From the NCBI GenBank assembly GCA_020850695.1, contig JADZEF010000019.1, positions 1 to 64,000 of the forward strand: DNA of 64,000 nt. The letters are read 5' to 3'. Numbering within the stretch: the stretch's first letter is position 1; every line of letters begins with the position of its first letter. The position numbers were made by a program, and so were the translations under genes. This DNA comes from Planctomycetaceae bacterium. GTDB lineage: Bacteria; Planctomycetota; Planctomycetia; Planctomycetales; Planctomycetaceae. The notes under the pieces were generated by a model. It did no database searches. It saw nothing but the letters and a program-made list of their open reading frames with translations, and was not told the origin of the DNA. Positions 35,901 through 45,311 of this stretch are shown here, piece after piece.

Positions 35901-38900
35901 AGCTGGAACACCAGCCGAGCGGGCTGTTGAACGAGAAGTTGTGCGGAGTGAGCGTCTCGAAGCTTCGCCCGCACTTCTGGCAGGCAAAGTGCATGCTGAA
36001 ACGATCGACCCGCCATTCGGTTTCGGGGCGGTCTTCTTCGACGTGCGCCGCATGCAGCATCCCACGGCCGAGGTCGAGTCCCGATTCGACTGACTGGGCC
36101 AGCCGCGACCGCTTGTCGCCGATGGTCACGCGGTCGACGACCACCTCGACCTGGTGCTTCCGCTTGCGGTCCATCGCCGGAATGTCTTCCAGCCGATACG
36201 TCGTGCCGTTGATGCGGACTCGCACGAACCCGGCCTCTTTCAGCCGCGACCAGAGGACGTCGTACTTCTGTCCCACTTCAACTTCCTGCGGGGCCAGCAG
36301 CAGCAGCTTCGTCCCCTTCGGCAGCGATTGCAGCTTGTCGATGACCTGATCGGTCGTCTGTGTTTCGACCGGGATTTCGCACTCGGGACAGTGCAAGGTG
36401 CCGAGCCGCGTCCAGAGGATGCGAAGGTAGTCGTAGATTTCGGTCACCGTGCCGACCGTCGACCGCGGCGTGTTCCCGACGGTCTTCTGCTCGATGGCGA
36501 TGGCGGGCGACAAGCCGTGGACGTGCTCGACCTTCGGTTTCGGCATCTGCCCGAGGAACTGCCGTGCGTAGGCGGTCAGCGATTCGACGTATCGCCGCTG
36601 TCCGTCCGCATACAGCGTGTCCATGGCCAGCGATGTTTTGCCGCTGCCGCTCGGACCGCAGAAGACGCTCATCTGCTCGCGCGGAATCGTCAGGTCGATG
36701 TGCTGCAGGTTGTGCTGAGAGGCGCCCCGGATGGTGATGTCGGCGGTGGCGGGAGAAGGTTGAGGGTTGAGGGTTGAAGGTTGAGGGCGAGAAGTCGCTC
36801 GCGACGTAGCGGACTTTCTAGCTTTCGCTTCTGCCTGCTGGCCCTCAACCCTCGACCCATGACCCTCCACCTCGCCCAGCACGGCGCGCAGAGCCCTCCC
36901 TGTGTGCGAGGCTTCGCAGCGCGCGACCTCTTCAGGTGTTCCGACCGTGACGATCGTTCCGCCGCCGCTTCCGCCTTCGGGGCCGAGATCGATCACCCAG
37001 TCGGCTGTCTTGATGACGTCGAGATTGTGCTCGACGACCAGCACCGTGTTCCCCTGGTCGGCGAAACTGTGCAGGACTTCGAGGAGCTTATGGACGTCGG
37101 CGAAGTGCAGGCCCGTCGTCGGTTCATCGAGCAGGTAGATCGTGCGGCCGGTCGAGCGTTTGCCGAGTTCACGGGCGAGCTTGATCCGTTGAGCCTCGCC
37201 GCCGGAGAGGGTCGGTGACGGCTGCCCGAGCTTGATGTAATCGAGGCCGACGTCGTGCAGCGTCTGCAGAATGCGGCTGATCTGCGGGTGGTCGGCGAAA
37301 TGGACCAGCGCCTCCTGCACATCCATGTTGAGGACGTCGGTGATGCTCTTTCCCTTGTAGTGGACTTCGAGCGTCTCACGATTGAATCGCCGCCCCTCGC
37401 ACACTGGACACGTCACCCAGACATCCGCCAGAAAATCCATTTCGAGCTTGTTGGCTCCGTGCCCCTCGCACGCCTCGCACCGCCCCCCTTCGACGTTGAA
37501 GCTGAACCGCCCCGGCTTGTAGCCGCGGACACGCGACTCGGGGAGCTGCGTGAAGAAATCGCGGATGAGATCGAACAGCTTGGTATACGTCGCGGGGTTC
37601 GACCGCGGGGTGCGGCCGATCGGAGACTGGTCGATGTCGATGGCCTTGTCGATGTTCTCCAGCCCTTCGACGGCATCGAACGCGCCGGGATGACCGATCC
37701 CTTCGTTGATGTCGCGATTGAGAATCTCCCACAGGATGTCGTTGACCAGCGAACTCTTGCCCGACCCGCTGACCCCCGTCACGCAGATGAGCGTGCCCAG
37801 CGGACACGAGACGTTGACGTTGCGCAGGTTGTTGTGCCGAGCGCCGCGGAGGGTGAGGGCAGGCGCGGAGGGTTGAGGGTTGAGGGTTGAAAGTTGAGGG
37901 TCAGCGGCTGGGTGCGCCTCGTCCGTGGGCAATAACGAACCTTTCCTGCGGGCAACGCTCGCCGCTTCCGGGTTCGCGTTGCCTTTCTTCTTCCTGGATG
38001 ATTGCGAACCCGCAAGCGTCCTGGGAAGGCTTTCTGGAGCACCCGCCCGCGCATCATCCGCCCTGCCCTCAACCCTCAACCCTCGACCGTCAACTCGCCG
38101 GCGCTTCGGCACCTCGATCCGCACCTTGCCCGACAGGTACTGCGCCGTCAGGCTCCGTGGATTCTCGCGAATCTCGTCGAGCGTGCCCTCGGCCACCACT
38201 TCGCCGCCGCGCACGCCGGGTCCCGGGCCGAAGTCGACGATATGGTCCGCCGCACGCATCGTCTCTTCGTCGTGTTCGACGACGATGACCGTGTTCCCCT
38301 GATCCCGCAGCGAACAGAGCGACTCCAGGAGCATCGTGTTGTCGCGCGGATGCAGCCCGATCGACGGCTCATCGAGAATGTAGACAACGCCCACCAGTCC
38401 ACAGCCGATCTGGCTCGCGAGCCGGATCCGCTGACTCTCGCCGCCGGAGAGCGTCGGGGCGGTGCGGTCGAGCGTCAGGTAGTCGAGCCCGCATTTCAGC
38501 AGGAAGCCCAATCGCCCGCGGATTTCCTTGAGGACCTCTTCCGCAATGAACTGCTGCGTTGGTTCGAGTGCGAGCGATTCAAAGAAGGCATGCGCCTCGG
38601 CGATGCTCAGCCCGCAGACGTCCGGCAGGCCAAGCGATGTGGACGCCAGAGAAGTAGCGGTGTCACTCCGTGACACGAAGCTGCCGTTATTGTCCTGGGA
38701 TTGCGAGAGTTGCTCGGGAGATTGGGAGTCGCTCGAACCGTTCCGCTTCCGGTCGCGGAGCGACCGGGCTACCTTTTTTGGCGTCGGTGCTCCATTCTCG
38801 GACGGAGGTGCGGACATCGATCCGTTCGCCGAGCGAGCGCGCAACTGCCGGTATTGATCGCTCGTCGTGGTCAGCTTGACGTGCGCCGCCTGACGGTTGA

Positions 38901-40374
38901 GACGCGAGCCCCCGCACGACGCGCAGACGGTCTCCTCCATGTACTTTTCGAGCTGCTTCCGCCGCATCGGGTTGGAAGCCTTGCGGTAGCTCTCCAGGAG
39001 CTCGGGAACGATTCCCGGCCACGTTCCGCCGTGCTTCCATACCCCGCCGCGGTGCTTCCAGGTGAACGTGATGTTGCGGGGACCGAGGCCGTACAGAAAC
39101 TGCTTTCGGGCGGCTGCGGGCAGGTCGCGCCACGGCGTCTTGAGGAACGTCCCTTCCTCGATGTCGTGCTCGCGTTCGAGGACAGCCGCGACCCCTTCAA
39201 AGAGGTGCTTCTTCCAGCGGCCAAGTTCCTTCCACGAGCCGACGAGGTCCATGCAGCCCTTGGCGAACGACAGCGAGTCGTCGGGGATGAGGCGGCTCAG
39301 GATAAAGTCGTGCCGCATTCCGAGGCCGGTGCAGTCGAGGCACATCCCCAGCGGGCTGTTGAAGCTGAAGAGCTGCGGGCTCGGCGGCTCATAGCTGATC
39401 TGGCAGTGGGTGCAGGCGTAGTGGGCGGAGTAGAGACGGTCGGCCGTGGAGGGTTGAGGGTTCCGGGTTGAGGGTTCAGGGTTGGCGGATGCTTCAGCCG
39501 TTTTGCCCTTGCGGCGCTTTGCGGCCACTTGCGGCGTCGCGGGGCTTTCGGCAAATCCTTGCGAACCCGCAAGCGACGTGGGCGCGTCAGTGGAACTTCC
39601 GTCGCCGGAACTCTCGTCGGCGTCCAACCCCTCAACCCTCAACCCATGACCCTCAACCTCCGCCGCGACAATCAAACGGCCGCCGCCCACCCGCAGCGCC
39701 GACTCGACCGCCTCGGCCAGCCGCGCTCGACTCGCCTTGCCGGCCACCAGTCGATCGATGACGACTTCGATCGTGTGCTTCATGTGCCGGTCGAGCGAGA
39801 GGTCGTCGCTCAACTGCACAACCTCGCCGTTGACCCGCGCCCGGAGATACCCCTGCTTCAGCAGGTCTTCGAACAGGTCGCGATATTCCCCCTTCTGCTG
39901 CTGGACGACGGGGGCGAGCACGCTGAATCGCGTTCCCGGTTCGAGCGCGGCGATCGAGTCGATGATCTGGTCGGACGTCTGGGCGGCGATCGGGCGATCG
40001 CACTCCGGGCAATATCCCTTGCCGACGCGGGCAAACAGCACCCGCAGATAGTCGTAGACCTCGGTGATCGTGCCGACGGTGCTGCGGGGATTGCGTCCGC
40101 TCGTCTTCTGTTGAATGGAGATCGACGGCGCCAGCCCGGTGACCGAGTCGACCTCGGGCTTCGCCATCTGCCCGAGAAACTGGCGGGCGTAACTGGACAG
40201 CGATTCGACGTAGCGTCGCTGGCCTTCGGCGTAGAGCGTGTCGAATGCGAGCGAGCTTTTCCCGGAGCCGCTCACCCCGGTCATGCAGATCAATTTATTG
40301 CGGGGGAGCCGCAAGTCGACGTTGCGAAGATTATGCTCCCGGGCCCCGCGGATCACGATGTCGGCTTGAGTCAT
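32935..40374 (-). CDS. uvrA: tandem (double) UvrA excinuclease subunit with repeat-derived inserts
   Basis: A DNA-damage recognition ATPase of nucleotide excision repair. At 2479 residues it contains two complete UvrA copies in one chain. Four P-loops: GVSGSGKS near 33-40, GVSGSGKS near 868, GPSGSGKT near 1241, GVSGSGKS near 1916. Four ABC signatures LSGGE follow near 645, 1058, 1700 and 2103. Both copies keep their zinc-site cysteine pairs (CTHC...CLDC, CEAC...CPVC; CQKC...CSSC, CEDC...CETC). A C-terminal extension of about 230 residues has no match I know. Chlamydial UvrA is also double length, so the tandem form is known in the PVC group. Low-complexity inserts interrupt the domains and are listed separately. 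ATG 40374 starts the conserved sequence. Confidence 0.95.
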   Translation of the reverse strand: MTQADIVIRGAREHNLRNVDLRLPRNKLICMTGVSGSGKSSLAFDTLYAEGQRRYVESLSSYARQFLGQMAKPEVDSVTGLAPSISIQQKTSGRNPRSTVGTITEVYDYLRVLFARVGKGYCPECDRPIAAQTSDQIIDSIAALEPGTRFSVLAPVVQQQKGEYRDLFEDLLKQGYLRARVNGEVVQLSDDLSLDRHMKHTIEVVIDRLVAGKASRARLAEAVESALRVGGGRLIVAAEVEGHGLRVEGLDADESSGDGSSTDAPTSLAGSQGFAESPATPQVAAKRRKGKTAEASANPEPSTRNPQPSTADRLYSAHYACTHCQISYEPPSPQLFSFNSPLGMCLDCTGLGMRHDFILSRLIPDDSLSFAKGCMDLVGSWKELGRWKKHLFEGVAAVLEREHDIEEGTFLKTPWRDLPAAARKQFLYGLGPRNITFTWKHRGGVWKHGGTWPGIVPELLESYRKASNPMRRKQLEKYMEETVCASCGGSRLNRQAAHVKLTTTSDQYRQLRARSANGSMSAPPSENGAPTPKKVARSLRDRKRNGSSDSQSPEQLSQSQDNNGSFVSRSDTATSLASTSLGLPDVCGLSIAEAHAFFESLALEPTQQFIAEEVLKEIRGRLGFLLKCGLDYLTLDRTAPTLSGGESQRIRLASQIGCGLVGVVYILDEPSIGLHPRDNTMLLESLCSLRDQGNTVIVVEHDEETMRAADHIVDFGPGPGVRGGEVVAEGTLDEIRENPRSLTAQYLSGKVRIEVPKRRRVDGRGLRVEGRADDARAGAPESLPRTLAGSQSSRKKKGNANPEAASVARRKGSLLPTDEAHPAADPQLSTLNPQPSAPALTLRGARHNNLRNVNVSCPLGTLICVTGVSGSGKSSLVNDILWEILNRDINEGIGHPGAFDAVEGLENIDKAIDIDQSPIGRTPRSNPATYTKLFDLIRDFFTQLPESRVRGYKPGRFSFNVEGGRCEACEGHGANKLEMDFLADVWVTCPVCEGRRFNRETLEVHYKGKSITDVLNMDVQEALVHFADHPQISRILQTLHDVGLDYIKLGQPSPTLSGGEAQRIKLARELGKRSTGRTIYLLDEPTTGLHFADVHKLLEVLHSFADQGNTVLVVEHNLDVIKTADWVIDLGPEGGSGGGTIVTVGTPEEVARCEASHTGRALRAVLGEVEGHGSRVEGQQAEAKARKSATSRATSRPQPSTLNPQPSPATADITIRGASQHNLQHIDLTIPREQMSVFCGPSGSGKTSLAMDTLYADGQRRYVESLTAYARQFLGQMPKPKVEHVHGLSPAIAIEQKTVGNTPRSTVGTVTEIYDYLRILWTRLGTLHCPECEIPVETQTTDQVIDKLQSLPKGTKLLLLAPQEVEVGQKYDVLWSRLKEAGFVRVRINGTTYRLEDIPAMDRKRKHQVEVVVDRVTIGDKRSRLAQSVESGLDLGRGMLHAAHVEEDRPETEWRVDRFSMHFACQKCGRSFETLTPHNFSFNSPLGWCSSCEGLGVAQGTNLAALLDTKRTLNEGAIAAWPKPSESPMFAAMLKAISTELRLPLDVPYARLDPQQQQQILYGTGDRWYETAATPSGPATFKFQYKGLYPALEEASRVSFAYRMALQDLIGEVACPACRGSRLRDDAAAGRFEGRTLGELCALPLGEALQWLKGIKLKADGKKVGGDLLREATSRLSFLVEVGLHYLTLARTLPTLSGGEMQRIRLAGQIGRALTGVLYILDEPTIGLHPRDNGRLLEALKKLRDLGNTLILVEHDREVIEAADRVYDFGPGSGRLGGTVTGEGTPRQLEQVKTSLTGDYLSGRRSIPIPLRRRIELSVAGPKADVADTDDSANAATASVGPQSPRKRGNANPQAKSVARVKRPTPAAADHRPSTINNQPPRPTRWLELLGCRHNNLRDVDLRIPLGTFTCITGVSGSGKSSLIEDTLAKAVARRLHRANETPAPHDELRGLQYIDKAITVDQQPLGSTPASNPATYTGVFELMRELFTRLPEAKLRGFRPARFSFNRPGGRCEDCEGNGQKRIEMHFLPDVWVECETCRGKRYNQETLAVTYKGKSIADVLDMPIGEALELFSNVPKIRSVLATLSAIGLDYLTLGQPAPTLSGGEAQRVKLAAELSRPDTGRTLYILDEPTTGLHFDDIAKLLKVLNSLVEKGNTVVVIEHNLDVIKTADWIIDLGPEAGIDGGWIVAEGTPEDVVARFGAGVEGGGSRVEGKSKTKGTANPQAAAVARNKRPTSPGANGNVDAAAQPSMFNPQPAFRSWTAELLAPILTAEPRAERDVFRVEDVSKKRKGDVDIAQIGRDQKMPWQIDGRHWHLTQHLSLKGAACRWEAGALEFVADLLEGEDRVGPLNWNSQSIVEAAVPGADNWFLHALAGDEWLLTLKFRCRRNTFKEEALAEKLGLKQIDDLDELPIYGRVDRVRVKNLGGAWQEVTITVHWRKEIDTPAFRDFVAKAVASYASLTGPEGNQRKLFRASELE
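33605..33767. repeat. in-frame insert E6 in uvrA (heptamer-bounded element)
   Basis: GGTTGAG-type heptamers (33605-33634) on one side and CCCTCAA/CCCTCGA-type (33731-33767) on the other form loose inverted ends. Inside, the 15-mer GCTTGCGGGTTCGCA occupies 33698-33712. It encodes a linker containing [17 protein letters not shown] and lies between the second UvrA copy and the C-terminal extension. Confidence 0.8.
34738..34930. repeat. in-frame insert E5 in uvrA (degenerate copy)
   Basis: It has the exact 15-mer GCTTGCGGGTTCGCA at 34811-34825. Heptamer ends are degenerate (TTGATTGTTGATGGTCGATG near 34740). It encodes [19 protein letters not shown] and TINNQPP, between the two halves of the second UvrA copy. 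Confidence 0.72.
36758..36877. repeat. in-frame insert E4 in uvrA (short copy)
   Basis: A short form of about 120 bp: GGTTGAGGGTTGAGGGTTGA-type array at 36758-36788 and CCCTCAACCCTCGACCC-type array at about 36840-36875, without the 15-mer core. It joins the first and second UvrA copies and encodes [10 protein letters not shown]...[11 protein letters not shown]. Confidence 0.78.
37868..38100. repeat. in-frame insert E3 in uvrA (fullest copy)
   Basis: Heptamer arrays at 37868-37901 and 38063-38095 in opposite orientation. Inside are two inverted 15-mers: GCTTCCGGGTTCGCG (37964-37978) and TGCGAACCCGCAAGC (38003-38017), 13 of 15 complementary. It encodes [11 protein letters not shown]...[17 protein letters not shown]...LSTLNPQPS between the two halves of the first UvrA copy. 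Confidence 0.82.
38640..38860. repeat. in-frame insert in uvrA, different type
   Basis: About 70 extra residues ([15 protein letters not shown] to VSRSDTATS) interrupt the region before the [11 protein letters not shown] helix of the first copy. The DNA contains short palindromes (CGGTCGCGGAGCGACCG around 38751-38767 and GTGTCACTCCGTGACAC around 38663-38679) but not the heptamer arrays. Confidence 0.65.
39448..39663. repeat. in-frame insert E1 in uvrA
   Basis: GGTTGAGGGTTCCGGGTTGA-type array at 39448-39485, inverted CCCTCAACCCTCAACCC-type array at 39627-39663, and the 15-mer in reverse orientation TGCGAACCCGCAAGC at 39560-39574. It encodes [10 protein letters not shown]...SLAGSQG...STRNPQPST, directly before the first zinc site (YACTHC). 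Confidence 0.82.
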
Positions 40375-40431
40375 GCCGGGATTGTAGGACGGAATGGACT
40401 GAGGGACGAGTGTGCGGGTCGCCGCGAAAAC

Positions 40432-40537
40432 GGGCCACGGAAACGACGGAGCGGACGGAGTTCCGCGGACGTGTGCTTCCCATTCGAGTCGATTGATCCT
40501 TCCGTGGTCTCCGTCCCGTCCGTCGTTTCCGTGGCCC
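40432..40537. repeat. long inverted repeat, 29-nt arms (family 4)
   Basis: The left arm 40432-40460 (starting GGGCCACGGAAACGACGGAG) pairs with 40509-40537 (ending CGTCGTTTCCGTGGCCC) with 27 of 29 positions complementary. CCTTTTTCTC follows on the plus strand. It occupies the gap between the phosphoesterase gene and uvrA; a related pair bounds 46792-47276. Confidence 0.85.
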
Positions 40538-40547
40538 TGCCTTTTTC

Positions 40548-41285
40548 TCACTCCGCAGAGGGAGTCGACGCCTCCGGCGTGCGGGCTGATTCGGGCATGC
40601 GGCCGCCGGTGCGGAGGGCTGACTCGGCGACGGCCAGTGTTTCCTCGTCGAGGCCGCAGTTTCGCATCTGACGGAGCGTCGCGTCGATGTCGTACTTGAC
40701 GCGCTTCAGTTCGACCCGCCCGTCCTCGATGATCGCGTAGGCGGCTCGCGGGTCGCCGTCGCGCGGCTGGCCGACACTGCCCGGGTTGATGACCTGGGTG
40801 CGATCGAGCTTCAGGTGGAACGGCAGGTGGGTGTGCCCGACGCACACGAAGTCGGCTTCCACCGATTCAAGCCGGGCGGCCCAGGCCTCGGCGTCGTCGG
40901 CCAGGTATTCGTCGAGCGGATCGCGCGGAGTGGCATGGACGAGGTGCAGCGTCGTCCCTTCCAGGCGGACGGTGCGGCTGACGGGCAGCCGCGCGAGGAA
41001 GAAGAGATCGGCCCGGCTCATCACGTTCCAGTGCAGGGGACGGGTGACGGCCGCCCATCCGCGATACCCCGAGCCTTGGCGTGGAATGACGCGCTGGGCC
41101 ACCGCGTGGTCGTGGTTGCCGCGGACGCCGACCGTCGCGTTGCGCCGGACCCAGTCCACGCAGGGGACGGGATCGGTGCCGTAGTCGACCAAATCGCCGA
41201 GGAACAGGCAGACGTCGTACCGCTCGCGAATGGCGACGAGAGCCGGCCAGTTCGAATGGATGTCGGCCACCAGAAGAATACGCAT
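40548..41285 (-). CDS. calcineurin-like metallophosphoesterase (YfcE/MJ0936-like)
   Basis: A 245-residue cytosolic phosphodiesterase. Metal ligands: DIH near the start ([14 protein letters not shown]8, H10), GDLVDYG (about 30-36), GNHDHA (about 56-61), a His in [11 protein letters not shown] and GHTHLPF near 150. Such enzymes hydrolyse phosphodiesters or nucleotide substrates with two metals. The C-terminal 50 residues are a charged tail. It starts at 41285 and is convergent to nothing; it is followed by the inverted repeat and then uvrA on the same strand. Confidence 0.88.
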   Translation of the reverse strand: MRILLVADIHSNWPALVAIRERYDVCLFLGDLVDYGTDPVPCVDWVRRNATVGVRGNHDHAVAQRVIPRQGSGYRGWAAVTRPLHWNVMSRADLFFLARLPVSRTVRLEGTTLHLVHATPRDPLDEYLADDAEAWAARLESVEADFVCVGHTHLPFHLKLDRTQVINPGSVGQPRDGDPRAAYAIIEDGRVELKRVKYDIDATLRQMRNCGLDEETLAVAESALRTGGRMPESARTPEASTPSAE

Positions 41286-41345
41286 GGGAGCATTCTTGGC
41301 AGGAATCCGGAACCTGTGAAGTCGTCAGGCAAAAAAGCCCGCCTG

Positions 41346-42725
41346 TCAGATGTTCGCGAGCTTCCGGTAGACGAACCCGCCGAGCGAGAACTGCACCGCC
41401 CCACCCCGCTCCACGTCGAAATGGACTCGCTCTCCCGCCCCGCGCCCCTTCGCCACGCGAAAGTGGAGCGACCCGCTCTCCGGCTCGGCCTTCAGCGTCG
41501 CCGGGACGTGCAGGAGATAATCATTGATGGCCGACTTCTCGAATCGCAGTTCTCCCTGCCGCCACACGACGCACAGCGGAACCCCCGGCCGAGCCACATA
41601 TGTGCCAAGCAGCGGGCGGTATGTCTCAGGCATTTCGACCGCGGACGGCCGGGGAGCGGGCTGCGCTTCGATCGCATCGATGAGCGTATCGAGGATCTCG
41701 GTGGTCAGGGGGAGGACCCCCGGGTGCGGCCAGACGTTGGTCAGGCAGATCGCGCCGACACGGTGCATCTTGGAGAATGAAATCTGCGAGGCGAACCCGT
41801 GGATACCGCCGCCATGACCGTGGTAGACACGATTCCCCGACCGCACGGCGCGCCACCCCAGGCAGTATCCGACCGACCAGTCCGGCTCGAGGAACTGCGG
41901 GCGGTGCATCTCTTCGAGCGTCTGCCCGCACAACACGCTTGTTCCTTCGCCGGTGCGGAACTGGAGCGAAATCCAGCGGGCAAGGTCGTGCGGAGAGGAA
42001 TGCAACTGACCGCAGGGGCCAATCGCGTTCAGCCGGATGTCTGGAGCCGGATCCCAGCCGTCCGAATAGAGGGACGGCAGGTAACCCACGGCGAACTTCC
42101 GACGCGACTCGGCGTCGAGTTCGAACACGCTCGAATTCATTCCGAGCGGCGCCAGCAGCGTCGACTTGAGGAAGTCGAAGTAGGGCTGACCGGAGATACG
42201 GGCGACGACCTCGCCCAGCAGCCCATATGCGAGGTTGGAGTACTTGAAAGCGGAGTCCTGCGGGATGACGACTTCCATCTGGGGAAACGACTTGAGCAAC
42301 TCGTCCCGCCGGGGAAACTCGAGGGCATCCCAGCAGGGGAGCGGCGCTTCGGTCTCGATCCCCGCATGGTGGCACATGAGGCGACGCAGCGTGACTCCTT
42401 CGACGCTTCCCGCACGCGGCTTGACGGCCTTGTATTCGGGAAGGAACCGGACCAGCGGGTCATCAAGATTCAGTTTTCCTGCATCCCGCAGGTGCAGGAT
42501 GCAACCCGCCGTCAGCGTCTTGGTGATCGATGCGATGCGGAAGAGCGTGTGCTCATCAGGAACGCGTTTCGCCGCGACATCGGCGAAGCCGAATCCATGG
42601 AACCACGCCAGTTTCTGGTCCAGGACGATGCCGACCGCCAGCCCGGGCATCCTCTGCGTTTGAACGGCCTTTTCCAACCGCTCGGTCAGTCTTGGAGTGA
42701 TCGACACGAGAGCATCGGCGGACAT
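41346..42725 (-). CDS. serine beta-lactamase/DD-peptidase-family (class C type) protein
   Basis: A 459-residue penicillin-binding-fold hydrolase. Catalytic motifs: SITK (Ser67-Lys70), YSN (162-164) and HGG in YHGHGGGIHGF (about 325). The C-terminal 120 residues form an extra beta-domain (PLLGTYVARPGVPLCVVW). No signal peptide is evident from the chosen start, so it may be a cytosolic esterase or peptidase rather than a true beta-lactamase. ATG 42725 is preferred, with ATG 42752 possible; the longer frame to 42866 is not conserved. Confidence 0.85.
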   Translation of the reverse strand: MSADALVSITPRLTERLEKAVQTQRMPGLAVGIVLDQKLAWFHGFGFADVAAKRVPDEHTLFRIASITKTLTAGCILHLRDAGKLNLDDPLVRFLPEYKAVKPRAGSVEGVTLRRLMCHHAGIETEAPLPCWDALEFPRRDELLKSFPQMEVVIPQDSAFKYSNLAYGLLGEVVARISGQPYFDFLKSTLLAPLGMNSSVFELDAESRRKFAVGYLPSLYSDGWDPAPDIRLNAIGPCGQLHSSPHDLARWISLQFRTGEGTSVLCGQTLEEMHRPQFLEPDWSVGYCLGWRAVRSGNRVYHGHGGGIHGFASQISFSKMHRVGAICLTNVWPHPGVLPLTTEILDTLIDAIEAQPAPRPSAVEMPETYRPLLGTYVARPGVPLCVVWRQGELRFEKSAINDYLLHVPATLKAEPESGSLHFRVAKGRGAGERVHFDVERGGAVQFSLGGFVYRKLANI

Positions 42726-43061
42726 GGAAGTTCTTTCGGTTGGCAGATCCATAGAGGCGTCTGATCGTCTTTCGCTCCACGCAGCAGACTTCATCCTGCG
42801 GCGGTGGCAGGGCCGGCTGTGGACTGTGTCGTTGAGTGGTGGCGGGGTTGGTGCAAGGTTCGCCAAACCAGGCTACCCTTGACCTGCCGGCACGTAGCCT
42901 ACGCGACATCTGGCTTTTGCACGAGATCTTCCGCGCAATCACAGCCGGCCGCAAGGATCTCTGCGGCCGGTTGTTCGCCGGTTCCATCGCTGCGTCGTGG
43001 CGTCGTCCGGAGACGTCAGAAACCATTACGGTCCGACAGCCTCGCCGCTTAGAATGAAGGC
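42726..43061. other. 336-bp divergent region with a strong hairpin
   Basis: No conserved frame. A perfect 9-bp stem (CCGGCCGCA 42945-42953, TGCGGCCGG 42962-42970) with an 8-nt loop is followed by TTGTTCG. No gene ends just upstream on the plus strand, so it may end a short unannotated transcript or be a leader structure of the ABC exporter gene. Confidence 0.45.
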
Positions 43062-45104
43062 ATGCACGCTCCTTCGCCTCATTCGACCGCTCCCGCCTCC
43101 CCCAGTTCGTCGGCTTCCTCAGACAACGGTCATTCCGCCACCGCCGAGTCCGCGCCCGAACGCCCACCCGAGGCCAGCCGGCGGCGGTTTGAACTGTATC
43201 GCGGCAAAGTCCGGCGAAAGGAACTTCCGCAAGGGGGCGGGTTCCATTCGTCAGGGAACAGCCGGAGCCCCAAGGATCGTGTCCGCAGCGCCTGGCAACT
43301 GGTCGGAGAGTTCCTGCAATTGCTGCGGCCATTCCGGATGCAGATTTTCTGGATCCTGGTCTCGGTCACGGCGTCGACGCTGATTGGGCTGCTCCCACCT
43401 GCGGGGACCAAGTTCGTCATTGACTACGGACTCAGCGGAAAGGAGCCCCCCGCCGCGCTGACGTCCCGGTGGCCGTGGCTTGTGAATCCGAAGCTGCTGC
43501 TGCTCGCGACGGTCGTCGCGGTGTCGCTCGTTTCCCTCGCGAAGATCCTCATCCACGTCTACGGACGCTGGTACGCCACCCGCATTACGAAGCAGATTCA
43601 ACTGAATATCCGCCGGAAGGTCTTCGAACATGCCGTCCGGTTGCCCCTGCATCGCATTCAGGAGATTCGCTCGGGGGGCGTCGCCTCGATTCTCCGCGAA
43701 GACGGCGGCAGCGTTGGCGAGTTGATGTTCGGGCTGATCTACAACCCGTGGCGTGCGATCATCCAGTTGATCGGCAGCCTGGTCGTGCTGGCATGGGTCG
43801 ACTGGACGCTGCTCCTCGGCGGGCTCGTCCTCATTCCGTCGGTCTTCCTGACGCACCGTGCGTGGATCAACAGCATCCGCCCGCAGTTTCGCGTCATCCG
43901 CAAGCAGCGCGAGCAGATCGACGCCGGCGCGACCGAAGCGTTTGCCGGGATGCGGATTGTGCGGGCTTTCAGCCGGCAGAAGCGCGAGGCGGGGCGGTTC
44001 GTCACCGAGAACAACTTGATGGCCCGGCAGGAGCTGTATGCCTGGTGGTGGATGCGAATCGTCGAAATGGTGTGGGAGGCCCTCATTCCGATGGCCAGCG
44101 CCGCCTTGCTCTTCTATGGCGGATGGCGCGTGCTCGAAGGGCACATGACAATCGGCGATCTGATGATGTTCCTGGTGTACCTGCTGATGCTGCTCGAGCC
44201 GCTGGCGACGCTCGCGTCGAGCGCCACGCAGTTCCAGAACAGCCTGAGCGGGCTCGATCGGGTGCTCGACATTTTGAACGAGCCGCGTGAAATGCCCGAT
44301 GTTCCCGGCGCGGTGAAGGCCGACCGGGAGGCGGTCCGCGGGGAGATTGCGTTCGAGGCGGTCACCTTCACGTATCCCGGAGCGAAGTCGCCGGCCCTCG
44401 ACGATGTCAATCTGCATGTCAGACCGGGGCAGACCGTCGCGTTGGTCGGGCCAAGCGGCGCCGGCAAGACGACGCTCAGCAACCTCGTGGCGCGATTTTA
44501 CGACCCGGAGAGAGGGCGGGTGACGCTCGATGGCCGCGACCTGCGCGAGTATGAAGTGGAATCGTTTCGTTCGCTCCTTGGAGTTGTGGAGCAGGACGTC
44601 TTTCTGTTTGACGGGACGATCGGTCAGAACATCGCCTATGCCCGTCGTGACGCCACTCGGGAGGAGATCCGGGCGGCGGCCGATGCGGCGAACGCCAGCG
44701 AGTTCATCGATCGCACTCCTCATGGGCTCGAGACGGTCATCGGCGAGCGGGGCGTGAAGTTGAGCGGCGGCCAGCGGCAGCGGCTGGCGATTGCCCGCGC
44801 CATCCTGGCCGACCCGAAACTGCTGATTCTCGATGAAGCGACGAGCAACCTGGACACCGACAGCGAGCGGCTGATTCAACAGAGCCTGACCCGGCTGATG
44901 CGGGGCCGCACGAGCTTCGTCATCGCCCACCGCCTGAGCACGATCGCGGGGGCCGATCTGATCGTGGTCATCGAGAATGGCCGCATCAGCCAGACGGGAA
45001 CTCACGCCGAGCTGATGGAGCAAGGGGGCAGGTATCGAACGATGGTCGAGCAGCAGATTCGCATGACGCTGGGCAGTGTCGCCACTCCGACGCACGCGGA
45101 CTGA
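43062..45104 (+). CDS. MsbA-like ABC exporter (fused permease and ATPase)
   Basis: A 680-residue half-transporter. A charged Ser/Pro-rich N-terminal segment of about 85 residues precedes six membrane helices (about 90-375: QIFWILVSVTASTLIGLL, LLLLATVVAVSLVSLAKIL, IIQLIGSLVVLAWVDWTLLL and others). The ATPase domain has Walker A GPSGAGKTT (about 463-471), Q-loop VVEQDVFLF, signature LSGGQRQR (about 567), Walker B LLILDEAT and a switch His in IAHRLST. It should form a homodimer exporting a lipid or hydrophobic compound. The neighbours give no substrate hint. Confidence 0.92.
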   Translation: MHAPSPHSTAPASPSSSASSDNGHSATAESAPERPPEASRRRFELYRGKVRRKELPQGGGFHSSGNSRSPKDRVRSAWQLVGEFLQLLRPFRMQIFWILVSVTASTLIGLLPPAGTKFVIDYGLSGKEPPAALTSRWPWLVNPKLLLLATVVAVSLVSLAKILIHVYGRWYATRITKQIQLNIRRKVFEHAVRLPLHRIQEIRSGGVASILREDGGSVGELMFGLIYNPWRAIIQLIGSLVVLAWVDWTLLLGGLVLIPSVFLTHRAWINSIRPQFRVIRKQREQIDAGATEAFAGMRIVRAFSRQKREAGRFVTENNLMARQELYAWWWMRIVEMVWEALIPMASAALLFYGGWRVLEGHMTIGDLMMFLVYLLMLLEPLATLASSATQFQNSLSGLDRVLDILNEPREMPDVPGAVKADREAVRGEIAFEAVTFTYPGAKSPALDDVNLHVRPGQTVALVGPSGAGKTTLSNLVARFYDPERGRVTLDGRDLREYEVESFRSLLGVVEQDVFLFDGTIGQNIAYARRDATREEIRAAADAANASEFIDRTPHGLETVIGERGVKLSGGQRQRLAIARAILADPKLLILDEATSNLDTDSERLIQQSLTRLMRGRTSFVIAHRLSTIAGADLIVVIENGRISQTGTHAELMEQGGRYRTMVEQQIRMTLGSVATPTHAD

Positions 45105-45311
45105 GCCTGGAGTCCACGGCACGCGCCGGAACGCTCAACGGTCATGCTGTCTGGACGGCAACCTTTCCACACCGCAATATCGCATTTCGATCCCGCGACC
45201 TCATGGAAATGTCGTCCGCATTCGTCCAGAATTCGAGAGGACTCTCCCTTCGTTCGGAACGAGCTGATCCGGCGACGTGGAGAAGCAGCCATTTTGCGGA
45301 GCGAGACGCCC

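Noticed and set aside
33600-39665. CRISPR array suggested by repeated short units in uvrA
   Set aside because: The units are heptamers and palindromes, unevenly spaced over kilobases, with no regular repeat-spacer structure and no cas genes.
43251-45122. 623-codon frame antisense to the ABC exporter
   Set aside because: The exporter has all ABC motifs; the antisense frame has none.
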